Assembly (NCBI GenBank): GCA_031425695.1
Contig: JANPJV010000278.1
Coordinates: 1-64,000, forward strand
Source: JANPJV01 sp031425695
GTDB lineage: Bacteria; Pseudomonadota; Gammaproteobacteria; Xanthomonadales; SZUA-5
Direction: 5' to 3'
DNA length: 64,000 nt
In this document: piece after piece, positions 8,700 to 18,213 of the stretch
Layout of the letters: each line of letters starts with the position of its first letter
Numbering within the stretch: position 1 is the first letter of the stretch
Notes under the pieces: generated by a model
What the model saw: only the letters and a program-made list of their open reading frames with translations
Told to the model about the DNA's origin: nothing
Databases searched by the model: none
Position numbers and translations under genes: made by a program

Positions 8700-9164
8700 A
8701 TGAGATCCCGCGACATCGGCATTCTCGCCACCTGCTTCGATCTCGCCGCCAGACTGCCGTTGTGGGGAGTCCTGGCGCTCGCAGTTGTCGCCTTCATCGG
8801 CCTCGACCTCCTCGCCCACATCGCCATCCCGAGCGCGGTCGGACCTGGAGAAGCCGGCCCCATAGTGGTCCGCCAGGTGCTGAAGACTGCCGGCGAGATC
8901 CTGCGCATCGTGATCCCGTCAGCCCTCATCCTCGGCGCGCTCGTCGCCCATCTTCGCGAACGGAAACGCCGCAAGCTGCTCAACAACTCACGTCCTGGTC
9001 CCAGCCGGGTGGTCGACGACGGCGCCGATGAAAATCCGACCTGTCCCCGCTGCGCTTCGCCGATGGTTAAACGCACGGCGAAGTCAGGAGCCCTCGCGGG
9101 TCAAGCCTTCTTTGGATGTTCGAGGTATCCGGCCTGCAAGGGGACGGTACCCATCAGGCCGTGA
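8700..9164 (+). CDS. Membrane protein with C-terminal topoisomerase-type zinc finger
   Basis: 154 residues. Two hydrophobic segments (about 19-42 and 68-85) are followed by a basic stretch (RERKRRK) and a C-terminal four-cysteine module: CPRC at about 117, then GCSRYPAC about 28 residues later. This is the C4 zinc ribbon repeated at the end of bacterial DNA topoisomerase I, also found fused to restriction or membrane domains. The role is unknown; the basic linker and finger could face the cytoplasm and bind nucleic acid. It is convergent with the DUF429 gene and separated from it by about 11 bp. Confidence 0.75.
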   Translation: MRSRDIGILATCFDLAARLPLWGVLALAVVAFIGLDLLAHIAIPSAVGPGEAGPIVVRQVLKTAGEILRIVIPSALILGALVAHLRERKRRKLLNNSRPGPSRVVDDGADENPTCPRCASPMVKRTAKSGALAGQAFFGCSRYPACKGTVPIRP

Positions 9165-9175
9165 CACTGGTGGCA

Positions 9176-9916
9176 CTAATCTTTCCTCGCAACCCAGATC
9201 CACCCCTCGCGTTGCGCCTGCTCGAATTGTTCGGCAGTCGGCCCAGTGCACCGCCCCAGAAAGAAATCCGCCGCCGCCAACAAGCACAGCCCGGCATCGA
9301 ATACATCAACGCGCTGGCTCGAATACCGATCCAATCCTTCGATCAAGCCACGCGACTTGAGGCTAGTTGCCAAAGCAATGCGTTCCTCGCCGTGCTCGGG
9401 CTTCTTGTATGGCGCCCGTGCATACCCATGCGCCGTCAAAGTCGCGGCCGGATAGACCTCGATCGCAGCGACGCCCGAGTGCGGCGACTGCCAGGCCAGC
9501 GGAATCGGCAGGCCCGACTTCTCCCGCAACTCGCCAATCACGAGCAGCGCTTCATACGCAGCCCGCGCGATTCGATCTGCGCCAATCTCAAGTGGCATCT
9601 TTCCGAGCAACTGATGGACCTGGACATCAGTAGCGCGTCGGAAGCAATCGTTCTTGCAGGTGTCCCTCGGCGGCGACCCAGCCCGATGCCCGCCAACGAG
9701 TCCCCGAAGCCCGTCCGGCCAACCCAGCGGCGCATCGATCGCGATCAACGCAGCAGGCGCACTGAGCAATGCAGGAACAATCAGGCTATGGATCGGCCCA
9801 CCCGCATCGCTCAACAAACCTGCCTGCTCGACGCGCACGCAATCGCCCTCGAGCACGCCGATGGCGTAGCCAAACTTCGCGCGATCTGATGCAGCGTCCA
9901 AGCCAATGAGGCGCAA
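9176..9916 (-). CDS. DUF429 family protein
   Basis: 246 residues. The N-terminus MRLIGLDAASD, the IAIDAPLGWP segment, the CKNDCFRRATD box and the late HSGVAAIEVYPAAT and DVFDAGLCLLAA segments match the DUF429 pattern, an RNase H-like fold suspected to act on nucleic acid but without a proven reaction. The start is a TTG, chosen because the conserved first strand begins immediately after it. The gene is divergent from the repeat-protein gene, with about 85 bp for both promoters. Confidence 0.8.
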   Translation of the reverse strand: MRLIGLDAASDRAKFGYAIGVLEGDCVRVEQAGLLSDAGGPIHSLIVPALLSAPAALIAIDAPLGWPDGLRGLVGGHRAGSPPRDTCKNDCFRRATDVQVHQLLGKMPLEIGADRIARAAYEALLVIGELREKSGLPIPLAWQSPHSGVAAIEVYPAATLTAHGYARAPYKKPEHGEERIALATSLKSRGLIEGLDRYSSQRVDVFDAGLCLLAAADFFLGRCTGPTAEQFEQAQREGWIWVARKD

Positions 9917-10001
9917 GACTCTCTCCCAAGCGATTCAACATTGTTGCCGATCAGCCCAACCGTTCGGAGTATGGTCAAACATTGCATTGCGCAGAGCCAA
10001 C

Positions 10002-12167
10002 ATGCCCTCGCGTGGACTCATTCTGGTTGCGCTGCTTTCAGTCTCCGGCGCAAAGGCGCAGGACATCGTCGGCCCGCCAGGAAGTAACTTGTTCGGGAAG
10101 ATTGTCACGATCCTGCCGAACGGCAACTTCGTCGTGACCGATCCTTCGTACGACCCACCCGGGCCAGCGAACTCGGTCGGCGCTGTCTATCTCTATCGCA
10201 ATAATCGAACCCTCATCAGCCAGCTGACTGGGACAGCGACGGGAGACCGGGTCTCGAGCGAAGGCATCGTCCTGTTGCCGAACGGGAATTTCGTTGTCGT
10301 CAGCCCGGAATGGGATAACGGAACAGTCGTCGACGCGGGTGCGGTCACTTTCGTCAATGGCTCAACAGGCCTTTCAGGCACTGTGAGCACGGCGAATTCG
10401 CTGGTTGGTTCGAGCGCCGAGGACGAAATTGGGTCAGGCGGCGTTGACGCTCTGACGAACGGAAACTATGTCGTCGCGAGCAATCGGTGGAACCGCAACC
10501 AGACCGTCGATGCTGGTGCCGCCACGTGGGCCAGCGGGCTGGTAGGCATCAGCGGAGTAGTCACGGAACAGAATTCTTTGGTCGGCGTCTCCGCCAACGA
10601 CAATGTAGGCAACCTTGGGAACAACGCTTCAATTAACGGCGTCATACCGCTAACCAATGGCAACTACGTTGTCAGCACAACCGCCTGGGACAACGGCAAC
10701 ATCGTCGACGTCGGGGCGGTGACCTGGGGCGATGGCACCGTCGGGGTCACGGGAGCAGTGAGCGCCAGCAATTCGCTCATTGGCGTAGCTGCGGGCGACG
10801 TCATCGGCGGGGCAGAGGGCGGCGGCCAAGGCCAACCAATCGCGCTCGCCAACGGAAACTACGTCGTACCAAGCTCAGCGTGGAACAACGCGCTCGTTTC
10901 CAACGCAGGTGCGGCGACCTGGTGTAGCGGAACAGCACCGACAGTCGCGGTGGTTTCAATCGCAAATTCGTTGGTGGGCTCGAATACTAACGATCGAATT
11001 GGAGAGTCGATCATCCCGCTCACCAACGGAAACTTTCTGGTCGCCAGTCGACAATGGGATGCCCCCGGGTTCGCGAATGCGGGCGCCCTGACCTGGCGCG
11101 ACGGATCCAGTAGCTCAGCCGCTACAGTCTCGGCGACTAACTCGCTTGTTGGCATTCGCTCCGACCATCAGGTCGGGTCGGGCGCAGTCGTCGCGTTGAC
11201 CAACGGCAATTTCGCGTTCCGAGTCAGCGGGATAACGGCGGCTGCGAGCGCAGCGAACATGGGAGCCGCCATTTGGGGCGATGGCTCTATTGGTTTGACC
11301 GGACCGGTTTCTTCAGCGACAGGCCTCTCGGGCAGTAGCGCCAACGACTTTGTCGGAGCAGGCATTTTTGCGTTGTCCGATGGAAATTACGTCGTGACCA
11401 GCCCTTTCTGGACCAACGCCGGAACCGCCAACGCCGGTGCTGCGACCTGGCGCAACGGCGCAGCGCCGTCCAGTGGCACCGTGAGTACCGCCAATTCGCT
11501 CGTCGGTACGAGAGCCAATGACTCCGTCGGCAACTTCGGCGTCACCCCGCTCGCTAACGGGAACTACGTCGTCAAGAGTGGCTATTGGAACAGCCCCACG
11601 GTGTCGCGCGTGGGTGCGGTCACGTGGGTCAACAGTGCCGGCACAACTACCGGAATCGTATCTGCGAGCAATTCTCTGGTTGGGTCGACGCTCGACGATA
11701 GACTGGGAGAAGGCCACAGCGTCATCGAGCTGACCGACGGAAATTACGTGGCTTTCAGTGGCACTTGGTCAAACGGTAGCGCGGCCCTCGCTGGCGCGGT
11801 CACTTGGGGCAGTGGAACCAGCGGGATCAGCGGACCGATCAATGCATCCAACTCATTGGTCGGGACCTCCCCAAATGACCGGGTAGGGAGCTGGTTTGCG
11901 CACCCTTTGCCCGGCGGCCGCTACTTCGTCGTGAGCCCGCAATGGAACGAAGCCGCGCCGACTTCAATCTCGGGGGCAGAAACGCTTGGAAGGGCGGGCG
12001 GACTGGCGGGAACGATTTCGGCTTCCAACAGCGTCTTGGAGTCGATCAGCGACGTCACGCGCATCGGTACGCCATGGGACCCGATTCATGAGCGGTTTGC
12101 GGTGGGGACCGGCGTCGGTGTTTCGTTTGTCTCGTACGAGACGATGAGTTTTGACGGGTTCGAATGA
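10002..12167 (+). CDS. Secreted repeat protein (about ten LTNGNYVV / NSLVG repeats) with C-terminal DGFE
   Basis: About 721 residues. The start at 10002 gives a typical signal peptide (MPSRGLILVALLSVSGAKAQ); the frame is open further upstream but that stretch is not signal-like. The body is about ten repeats of roughly 60 residues, each with a PLTNGNYVV strand, an AGAxTW strand and an xxNSLVGxxxxDxVG strand. This is a pattern seen in large secreted or autotransporter-like proteins and probably gives a beta-propeller or beta-solenoid. The protein ends in SFDGFE, a short tail seen on other secreted proteins of this bacterial group. No catalytic motif is visible. Confidence 0.8.
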   Translation: MPSRGLILVALLSVSGAKAQDIVGPPGSNLFGKIVTILPNGNFVVTDPSYDPPGPANSVGAVYLYRNNRTLISQLTGTATGDRVSSEGIVLLPNGNFVVVSPEWDNGTVVDAGAVTFVNGSTGLSGTVSTANSLVGSSAEDEIGSGGVDALTNGNYVVASNRWNRNQTVDAGAATWASGLVGISGVVTEQNSLVGVSANDNVGNLGNNASINGVIPLTNGNYVVSTTAWDNGNIVDVGAVTWGDGTVGVTGAVSASNSLIGVAAGDVIGGAEGGGQGQPIALANGNYVVPSSAWNNALVSNAGAATWCSGTAPTVAVVSIANSLVGSNTNDRIGESIIPLTNGNFLVASRQWDAPGFANAGALTWRDGSSSSAATVSATNSLVGIRSDHQVGSGAVVALTNGNFAFRVSGITAAASAANMGAAIWGDGSIGLTGPVSSATGLSGSSANDFVGAGIFALSDGNYVVTSPFWTNAGTANAGAATWRNGAAPSSGTVSTANSLVGTRANDSVGNFGVTPLANGNYVVKSGYWNSPTVSRVGAVTWVNSAGTTTGIVSASNSLVGSTLDDRLGEGHSVIELTDGNYVAFSGTWSNGSAALAGAVTWGSGTSGISGPINASNSLVGTSPNDRVGSWFAHPLPGGRYFVVSPQWNEAAPTSISGAETLGRAGGLAGTISASNSVLESISDVTRIGTPWDPIHERFAVGTGVGVSFVSYETMSFDGFE

Positions 12168-12228
12168 CTTTCAGACGACAGGCGAGTGTTGGTCGGATCA
12201 CAGGCTTGGCGGGGTTTGCGAGGGCGGC

Positions 12229-13302
12229 ATGGACAACGTTGAAATCATTCTTGCGGCGGTACGCACTTTCTTTGCGCGGCAACCAAACGGCGAACTGCGA
12301 AAGAGCGGCGTTCCGTCGCTAACCGGCATCGAGATGCCGAGCGTCCACCCTGTGCTTCAGTTGATGTGCGGCGGCCCTGGTTCTCCTTACGACCACGGGC
12401 CGCGGGCAGACGCGCTGCGAGGCATCCTCGTGCGCCAGTCAGCAGTGGGGGGAACCACCTACTCGCTGAGTACAAAAGGTGCAGAACTGCTCGGCCTAGA
12501 CCAGCTCGGCTACGTCGACACAAGCAATCCCCTTGTTGACGTCGAAACCATTGCCGATGTCTTGGTTGAGTTCGACGGCAGGCAGTTCACGTCACTCGAG
12601 TTCGTGCATGAATTCGCGCAACAGCGTGCTGAACGTTTCGATGCGTTGATATCCCGCTACGGCCGCGATGATGGCGAACACTATTCGGCTACGTCCCACG
12701 TGGCGAACTCACTTGCGAGGTATGCACGTAGGTGGGTTCCAGAGTCGGGATTGCTGCGACTCGTGTTCGACGGCTTTGCGCCAGCGCCGGTAGGAAAGAC
12801 GTACACAAAGGTTGGACGCTGGCGGTGTGGAGAACCGAACGATGAGTTGATCGCTGATTTCAGGGCGATCCTTGGATCGCCGGAGGTGACCGAGACCGAG
12901 CGTAGTCAGCTCCTTAGAGCACGCATCGGCCAAGGTCGCTTTCGCCAGAGTTTGCTGGACTATTGGCGCTCTACATGCCCCGTTACCGGCTGCTGCGACG
13001 CACGCGTGCTCATCGCGTCACACATCAAGCGTTGGTGTGATAGCGACAATCGAGAACGCCTCGATCCGTTCAACGGGCTTCTTCTGACGCCGAATGTGGA
13101 CCGGCTGTTCGATCAGCATCTACTTTCCTTTAGCGACACGGGAAGTTTGCTGTTATCCGCACGCATCAGACCGTTGCTGCTAGCGGAGCTCGGCCTGAAA
13201 ATGGAGGCTTCGATCTCGCTTGACGCTCGACATCATCCTTATCTTTTCGCTCACCGCGCGCGAATGTTTATGCTCGATGATGGCTGGCGAGGAGAGTCGT
13301 AG
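12229..13302 (+). CDS. HNH endonuclease
   Basis: About 357 residues. The C-terminal third carries the HNH module: RFRQSLLDYWRSTCPVTGC, then ASHIKRW with the first His, the NGLLLTPNVDRLFD segment with the Asn and second His region, and a following DQHLLSF strand. This matches the HNH_2-type nuclease group, which is common in restriction islands. The N-terminal region is a restriction-associated domain of unknown specificity. The ATG at 12229 is chosen over the longer frame because the upstream part overlaps the previous stop region. It lies 68 bp before the Mrr-like gene on the same strand, probably co-transcribed. Confidence 0.82.
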   Translation: MDNVEIILAAVRTFFARQPNGELRKSGVPSLTGIEMPSVHPVLQLMCGGPGSPYDHGPRADALRGILVRQSAVGGTTYSLSTKGAELLGLDQLGYVDTSNPLVDVETIADVLVEFDGRQFTSLEFVHEFAQQRAERFDALISRYGRDDGEHYSATSHVANSLARYARRWVPESGLLRLVFDGFAPAPVGKTYTKVGRWRCGEPNDELIADFRAILGSPEVTETERSQLLRARIGQGRFRQSLLDYWRSTCPVTGCCDARVLIASHIKRWCDSDNRERLDPFNGLLLTPNVDRLFDQHLLSFSDTGSLLLSARIRPLLLAELGLKMEASISLDARHHPYLFAHRARMFMLDDGWRGES

Positions 13303-13370
13303 GGTGGTTCCGATTGTTCCTCGCTGAAAAGTGCGCGAGTCTCCCGCAACTGAGGGCAGGAAGGGTTCGC

Positions 13371-14369
13371 ATGGCGCATCACACTTGGATGGTTCGGGCC
13401 GGCGAAGCGGGATGGCGATTTGAGGATTTCGAGCGCCAATCTGCGGTGACGATCGGTTGGATGGAGATGAATGATCTAACGCCGTTTCGTACGCGCGACG
13501 ACTTTGTGCGGCAAGTCGAGCGCTCGTACCCAGACGCAAAGAAGGGATGGATTCCGGGTGCGGCAGGCCAGGTCTTTCGCTTCGTCCGGGAGATCAAGGT
13601 GGGCGATAGCGTGGTTACCTACAACCCATCCGAGCGCGCATATCTGGTCGGCCGAGTGACTTGGGAGTACCAGTACCTGCCTGGCCAATCAGTAGACCAG
13701 CCGCACCTACGCACCGTCGAATGGCGCGGGCGGGTTGATCGCGATCGGCTGTCCGTGGCAACGCGCAATAGCCTTGGGGCAATCTCGACGTTGTTCCTTA
13801 TCCCTGTGGAGGCTGCATCTGAGATTGAGCGGTTGCTGAGTACCGCTTCCCAGCCAACACCAGTCGCAACCGATGTGATCGCACACCAGCAGGTGGCGGA
13901 CCTCTACAAAGATCAACTGGACCGATCCCTTGAGTTCATAAAGGACCGGGTCAACGCTCTCGACTGGAGCGATATGCAGGAATTGGTTGCAGGCGTACTC
14001 CGTGCCATGGGCTACAAGACCCGGGTGTCGCCAAGTGGGTCGGACCGCGGCAAGGATATCGTCGCGTCACCGGACGGGCTGGGCTTCGAGGACCCGCGCA
14101 TCGTGGTCGAAGTCAAACATCGACAAGCAACAATGGGCTCGCAGGAGATCCGGAGTTTCCTCGGTGGTCGCCACGATAACGACAAGGGCCTGTACGTCAG
14201 CACCGGTGGTTTCTCAAGAGAAGCGCGCTACGAGGCCGAACGCGCGCGAATTCCTGTGACACTGATGGACCTTAACGATCTTGTGAAACTGTTGGTGGAG
14301 CACTACGAGCGTCTGGATGTCGATACTCAGCGGCTGGTGCCACTTAGAAAACTGTACTGGCCGGCTTGA
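13371..14369 (+). CDS. Mrr-like restriction endonuclease with N-terminal sensor domain
   Basis: About 332 residues. The C-terminal Mrr_cat PD-(D/E)xK nuclease shows Asp229 in GKDIVASPDG and Glu247-x-Lys249 in VVEVKHR, preceded by the helix MQELVAGVLRAMGY. The N-terminal half (WMVRAGEAGWRFEDF ... GQVFRFVREIKVGDSVVTYNP) is the module often fused to such nucleases, likely a modified-base or DNA-recognition domain. Enzymes of this sort usually cut modified foreign DNA (type IV restriction). The start ATG at 13371 begins exactly at the conserved first strand. No cognate methyltransferase is directly adjacent. Confidence 0.85.
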   Translation: MAHHTWMVRAGEAGWRFEDFERQSAVTIGWMEMNDLTPFRTRDDFVRQVERSYPDAKKGWIPGAAGQVFRFVREIKVGDSVVTYNPSERAYLVGRVTWEYQYLPGQSVDQPHLRTVEWRGRVDRDRLSVATRNSLGAISTLFLIPVEAASEIERLLSTASQPTPVATDVIAHQQVADLYKDQLDRSLEFIKDRVNALDWSDMQELVAGVLRAMGYKTRVSPSGSDRGKDIVASPDGLGFEDPRIVVEVKHRQATMGSQEIRSFLGGRHDNDKGLYVSTGGFSREARYEAERARIPVTLMDLNDLVKLLVEHYERLDVDTQRLVPLRKLYWPA

Positions 14370-14389
14370 GATAGCGCGACCGAGCGTCG

Positions 14390-15211
14390 CTACTTTTCGA
14401 TACCCGCCGCGGAAAACACTCGAAATTGTGAGTGCCGGAACGAATTGAATTTCAGGCCAACCGTCTTATCAATTGGGCGTCCACGAAGCCCGGCCGCGTC
14501 GAGACTCGCCGACACCAGCGGAACCTTCAGGAGCCCACCCTCTAGGCGTTCTGCTTGAGCCAACCTCGCCTGATCAATAGCCGCGCTAGCAATGATGGAT
14601 TGCCGCCCAGGACCGCCGGTTACCGCGACTAGTAGCGCTGGTGATGTCGTTGGTTCCGCGACCCACCCTCCGACGCGGTTTGCCACTTGCCACCAAGCTT
14701 CGATTCGACTCTGAATCTCTGAGTCTGACGGCGGCGTCGCAAGATCATAGCCCCGGCGGGACTCTTCCCCGACAAAGTCCTTTTGACCAACATAGACGAA
14801 CAAGAGCTTCCCCGTCTCCGCGGCAATCGCCTTAAGGTCGTCACTGAAGAGCGGATGAAAGGTGCGGTCGGCGAACTCTAGCGGTACGCCATAAGGCCGG
14901 AACCGAAAGCGACTCGCTCCCTTGTGCACGTTGAAAAACGCATGACTGAGGGCTGTCGCGGGTAGGCAGGCCGAGATCAGCGCTGTCTCAATCGCATCCG
15001 CCATAGCCTTCGAATCCAGTGGCCCGATGATCTCGACCCTATGTTGGCCTTTCTGCTCTTCGAGCCATTTGGCGAGCCCCGCGTTGTGCGTACCCGCTTC
15101 GTGGCTGCCGGGGCGCAAAGCCTCTCGACCTTGACCGAAGTAAACCGGGTTGCCGCGGCCGTCGCGATAAACGTAAACATAGTGTTCGTCAGCAGGCACA
15201 TCCATGATCAT
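14390..15211 (-). CDS. GIY-YIG domain protein
   Basis: About 273 residues. The N-terminus reads HYVYVYRDGRGNPVYFGQG, an HYVY/VYFG version of the GIY-YIG nuclease core, followed by helices containing the AGLAKWLEEQ and AIETALISA segments expected from this fold. The remaining 170 residues are not recognised. The ATG at 15211 is preferred over the longer frame because the GIY-YIG strand begins within ten residues of it. It is convergent with the Mrr-like gene (20 bp apart) and divergent from the helicase operon, so it sits between two restriction units. Confidence 0.75.
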   Translation of the reverse strand: MIMDVPADEHYVYVYRDGRGNPVYFGQGREALRPGSHEAGTHNAGLAKWLEEQKGQHRVEIIGPLDSKAMADAIETALISACLPATALSHAFFNVHKGASRFRFRPYGVPLEFADRTFHPLFSDDLKAIAAETGKLLFVYVGQKDFVGEESRRGYDLATPPSDSEIQSRIEAWWQVANRVGGWVAEPTTSPALLVAVTGGPGRQSIIASAAIDQARLAQAERLEGGLLKVPLVSASLDAAGLRGRPIDKTVGLKFNSFRHSQFRVFSAAGIEK

Positions 15212-15357
15212 TTCGCACCTTGGTTGACGTGGATTCCCGAGACTACAGTTGCTCGCTTCATACTGTGCGACAGGTTGTTGCGCACATGGACTTATAGCTG
15301 CCACCCGAGCGAGCCCAGCTCCTCTCGCGCCGTGTAGAGTCAGCTTGGAAATCATCG

Positions 15358-18213
15358 TTGCGCTTGCTGCTCAACCATCCACACACCAACACCGAGCGAA
15401 ACTTGCCCGCCTACACGCCAGTCCAGCTCTGCTACTTCGCCCATTGGCTCACGCGTCAGGGTCCTGCCGGAGCGTCGCTATTGGCGACTGCTGCACAGTC
15501 GCGCGTCGATCTGAATCCGCACCAAGTTGAAGCAGCGTTGTTCGCGCTACGCGGGACCGAGCGCAGCAGCGCGTTCTCCCGCGGCGTTCTGCTCGCTGAC
15601 GAAGTTGGACTCGGCAAGACCATCGAGGCCGGGCTCGTCCTCGCTCAGCACTGGGCCGCCCGCAAGCGTCGACTGCTGCTCGTCGTTCCCGCCAGCCTGC
15701 GCAAGCAATGGCAGTCGGAGTTGATCGACAAATTCCTGCTCGACAGCGAGGTCGTGGACGCGCAGACCGCGAAAGCGCACGCGGGCAATCCGTTCGAGCG
15801 CGCCGCCATTGTCATCGTGAGCTACGAGTACGCAGCCTCTCGCGCTGAAGCCCTTGCCGCGGTCGACTGGAACCTGGTGGTTTTCGACGAAGCCCATAGG
15901 CTGCGCAGCCTGCATCGTGGTGGCAAGCGCGCCGAGAGGTTGCTGGCGGCGCTCGGCGAGCGCCAGAAGATATTGCTAACGGCGACACCGTTCCAAAACT
16001 CGTTGATCGAGCTGTGGTCGCTGGTGCACTTCATCGACAAAGACTATTTCGGCGACCAGAAATCGTTCGAGCTGCAGTACCGCGGCAGGAATGTCCCGCC
16101 TGAGAAACTGGCCGAATTGTCGAAGCGGATGCGACCGATCTCGCAACGGATGTTGCGCCGCCAGATCGCCGCCGACGGACAGATCAGCTTCACTCGCCGC
16201 TACGCCATTACGCTCGACTTTTCGCCGCAGCCCGACGAGGAAAGGCTCTACCACGCTGTTTCAGATTGGCTGCAGAACCTGGAGTCGGTCAGCTTTCCTG
16301 CTCGGGCGCGCCATCTGGTCACGCTGGTGCTGCGCAAGATCCTCGCGTCCAGCAGCTTCGCGATCGGCGACACCATCGACAACGTTATTCAACGACTGCG
16401 CCAGCAGCAGACCATCGCCTTCGACGACCTTGAGCAAATCGAAAACCGCGAAGATCTGAACGAGGGTGATGACGCAGTCGCGCCGGAACGCATCGTGGAC
16501 GCCAAGAAGCTGGCCGCGGAGCTGGTCCTGCTCGAAGGCCACCGGGATCTCGCGCGGCGCATCGAAACCAATGCCAAAGGCGATGCGCTGCTGATCGCGC
16601 TCAGCCGCGCCTTTGCGCAAAACGAAGCGCTGGCCGGATCGGCGCGCAAGGCGGTCGTATTCACCGAGTCCGTGCGCACGCAAAAGTACCTGAAGGAATG
16701 GCTGGAAGCGAACGGCTACGCCGGCAAGGTCGTGCTGATGAACGGACAGAACACCGATCCGTCGTCCAAGGCGATCTACCAGCGTTGGCTCGCTCGTCAT
16801 CGCGACACGGCCCAGATCTCGGGCAGCAAAACGGCCGACATGAAAGCGGCGATCGTCGAAGCATTCCGCGATGACGCTGAGATCTTGATTGCCACCGAGT
16901 CCGGCGCCGAAGGCATCAACCTGCAGTTTTGCCAGATTCTGGTGAACTACGATCTGCCCTGGAACCCGCAGCGCATCGAGCAACGCATCGGCCGCGTGCA
17001 CCGCTACGGCCAGAAGTGCGACGTCATCGTCGTCAATTTCGTGAACACCAAGAATCAGGTCGACAAGCTGGTCTACGACATTCTGTCGGTGAAGCTGAGG
17101 TTGTTCGAAGGCGTGTTCGGCGCAAGCGACGAAGTGCTCGGTGCGATCGAGGCCGGCATCGATCTGGAACGGCGCATCAACGACATTCTGTCGGTGCGGC
17201 GCGGCGAGGACGAGGTCCAGGCGGAATTCGCGCAGTTGCAATCTGAGCTCGACGATATGCTCCGCGCAACTGAAGCGCGCACCCGGGAGCAGGTGCTTGC
17301 GCACTTCGACGAAGAGGTGAAGCGGCTGCTGCGCATGCGCCGCGAAGCGACGACGATTGGCCTCAGTGATCGCGAAATGGTGTGGCAGGCTTTCGCGGCC
17401 GGCGCCTTGGGCGCGATCGAACGCGAGGCAGGCGGCGGCACCTTGCTTGAGATCGACTCGACCTCATATGCCTTGCGCTGGCAGCTCGCGGAGCAGGTGA
17501 ACGCGGCGTTGGTGCGCGAGCAGGACGAGCCGTTTGCGGCGGCCTTGGCGCACTGGCAAGCCTGCCCCGAGCAGCGTGTAGGCTTGCGGCTCTCGTACGC
17601 CGCTCTGCGCCACACACTGAGCGCACTCGCACCCTGGATCGGGTCCCGCGGCATGCTCGTCTGCCGCTGGCTGCGCACGCAGGATTTCGACGCCGGCGAC
17701 TATTTGCTGGTGGCCGCATGCACCGACGAGGGGCGCCCGCTAGATCCCGACGTCGCCGCCAGACTTCTGCTCGTCCCGGCAACTGAATGCGCGCTTCGCG
17801 GCGAAGCGGAAAAGGACGTACAGACGTGGGCGACAGTCATCGAGTCGCGCCAGCTCGGCGAGCTCGATGCGCGCAATCGCCGCTGGTTCGAACAGGAGAG
17901 CGAGCGCCTGGATCGTTGGGGCGACGACCAGAATGCGTCACGCGAGGCCAAGGTTAAAGAGCTGGATCGCGAGATCAAGGAACTGCGAAAAGAAATGCGC
18001 GCGGTTGAGGTGTTCGACCAGCGCGTGGCCATTAAGCGGGAGATTGCAAAGGTGGAGGGCAAACGCGACGAGGCGATGATGGAGTTCTATGCCGCCAAGA
18101 AGGCGATCACCCAACAGGTCGATGCCATGATCGAGCAAGCGGTCGCGCGGCTAGCAACCAAGCCGGAGCGGCATGACCTCTTCACGATCGAATGGGAGTT
18201 GACCGATGAGTGA
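15358..18213 (+). CDS. SNF2-type (superfamily 2) helicase, first gene of a restriction-like operon
   Basis: 951 residues. Motif I reads DEVGLGKT with Lys87, motif II DEAH at 177-180, motif III LLTATPFQNS, and motifs V-VI ESGAEGINLQ and QRIEQRIGRVHRYGQ. These are typical of SNF2/RapA-like ATPases that track on double-stranded DNA. The last 200 residues contain a charged coiled coil. The reading frame has no ATG or GTG near its beginning; the called TTG is the only sensible start, 63 bp after an in-frame stop. It overlaps the next gene by 8 bp, showing coupled expression with the AlbA_2, methyltransferase and nuclease genes. No nuclease motif was seen in it. Confidence 0.9.
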   Translation: MRLLLNHPHTNTERNLPAYTPVQLCYFAHWLTRQGPAGASLLATAAQSRVDLNPHQVEAALFALRGTERSSAFSRGVLLADEVGLGKTIEAGLVLAQHWAARKRRLLLVVPASLRKQWQSELIDKFLLDSEVVDAQTAKAHAGNPFERAAIVIVSYEYAASRAEALAAVDWNLVVFDEAHRLRSLHRGGKRAERLLAALGERQKILLTATPFQNSLIELWSLVHFIDKDYFGDQKSFELQYRGRNVPPEKLAELSKRMRPISQRMLRRQIAADGQISFTRRYAITLDFSPQPDEERLYHAVSDWLQNLESVSFPARARHLVTLVLRKILASSSFAIGDTIDNVIQRLRQQQTIAFDDLEQIENREDLNEGDDAVAPERIVDAKKLAAELVLLEGHRDLARRIETNAKGDALLIALSRAFAQNEALAGSARKAVVFTESVRTQKYLKEWLEANGYAGKVVLMNGQNTDPSSKAIYQRWLARHRDTAQISGSKTADMKAAIVEAFRDDAEILIATESGAEGINLQFCQILVNYDLPWNPQRIEQRIGRVHRYGQKCDVIVVNFVNTKNQVDKLVYDILSVKLRLFEGVFGASDEVLGAIEAGIDLERRINDILSVRRGEDEVQAEFAQLQSELDDMLRATEARTREQVLAHFDEEVKRLLRMRREATTIGLSDREMVWQAFAAGALGAIEREAGGGTLLEIDSTSYALRWQLAEQVNAALVREQDEPFAAALAHWQACPEQRVGLRLSYAALRHTLSALAPWIGSRGMLVCRWLRTQDFDAGDYLLVAACTDEGRPLDPDVAARLLLVPATECALRGEAEKDVQTWATVIESRQLGELDARNRRWFEQESERLDRWGDDQNASREAKVKELDREIKELRKEMRAVEVFDQRVAIKREIAKVEGKRDEAMMEFYAAKKAITQQVDAMIEQAVARLATKPERHDLFTIEWELTDE

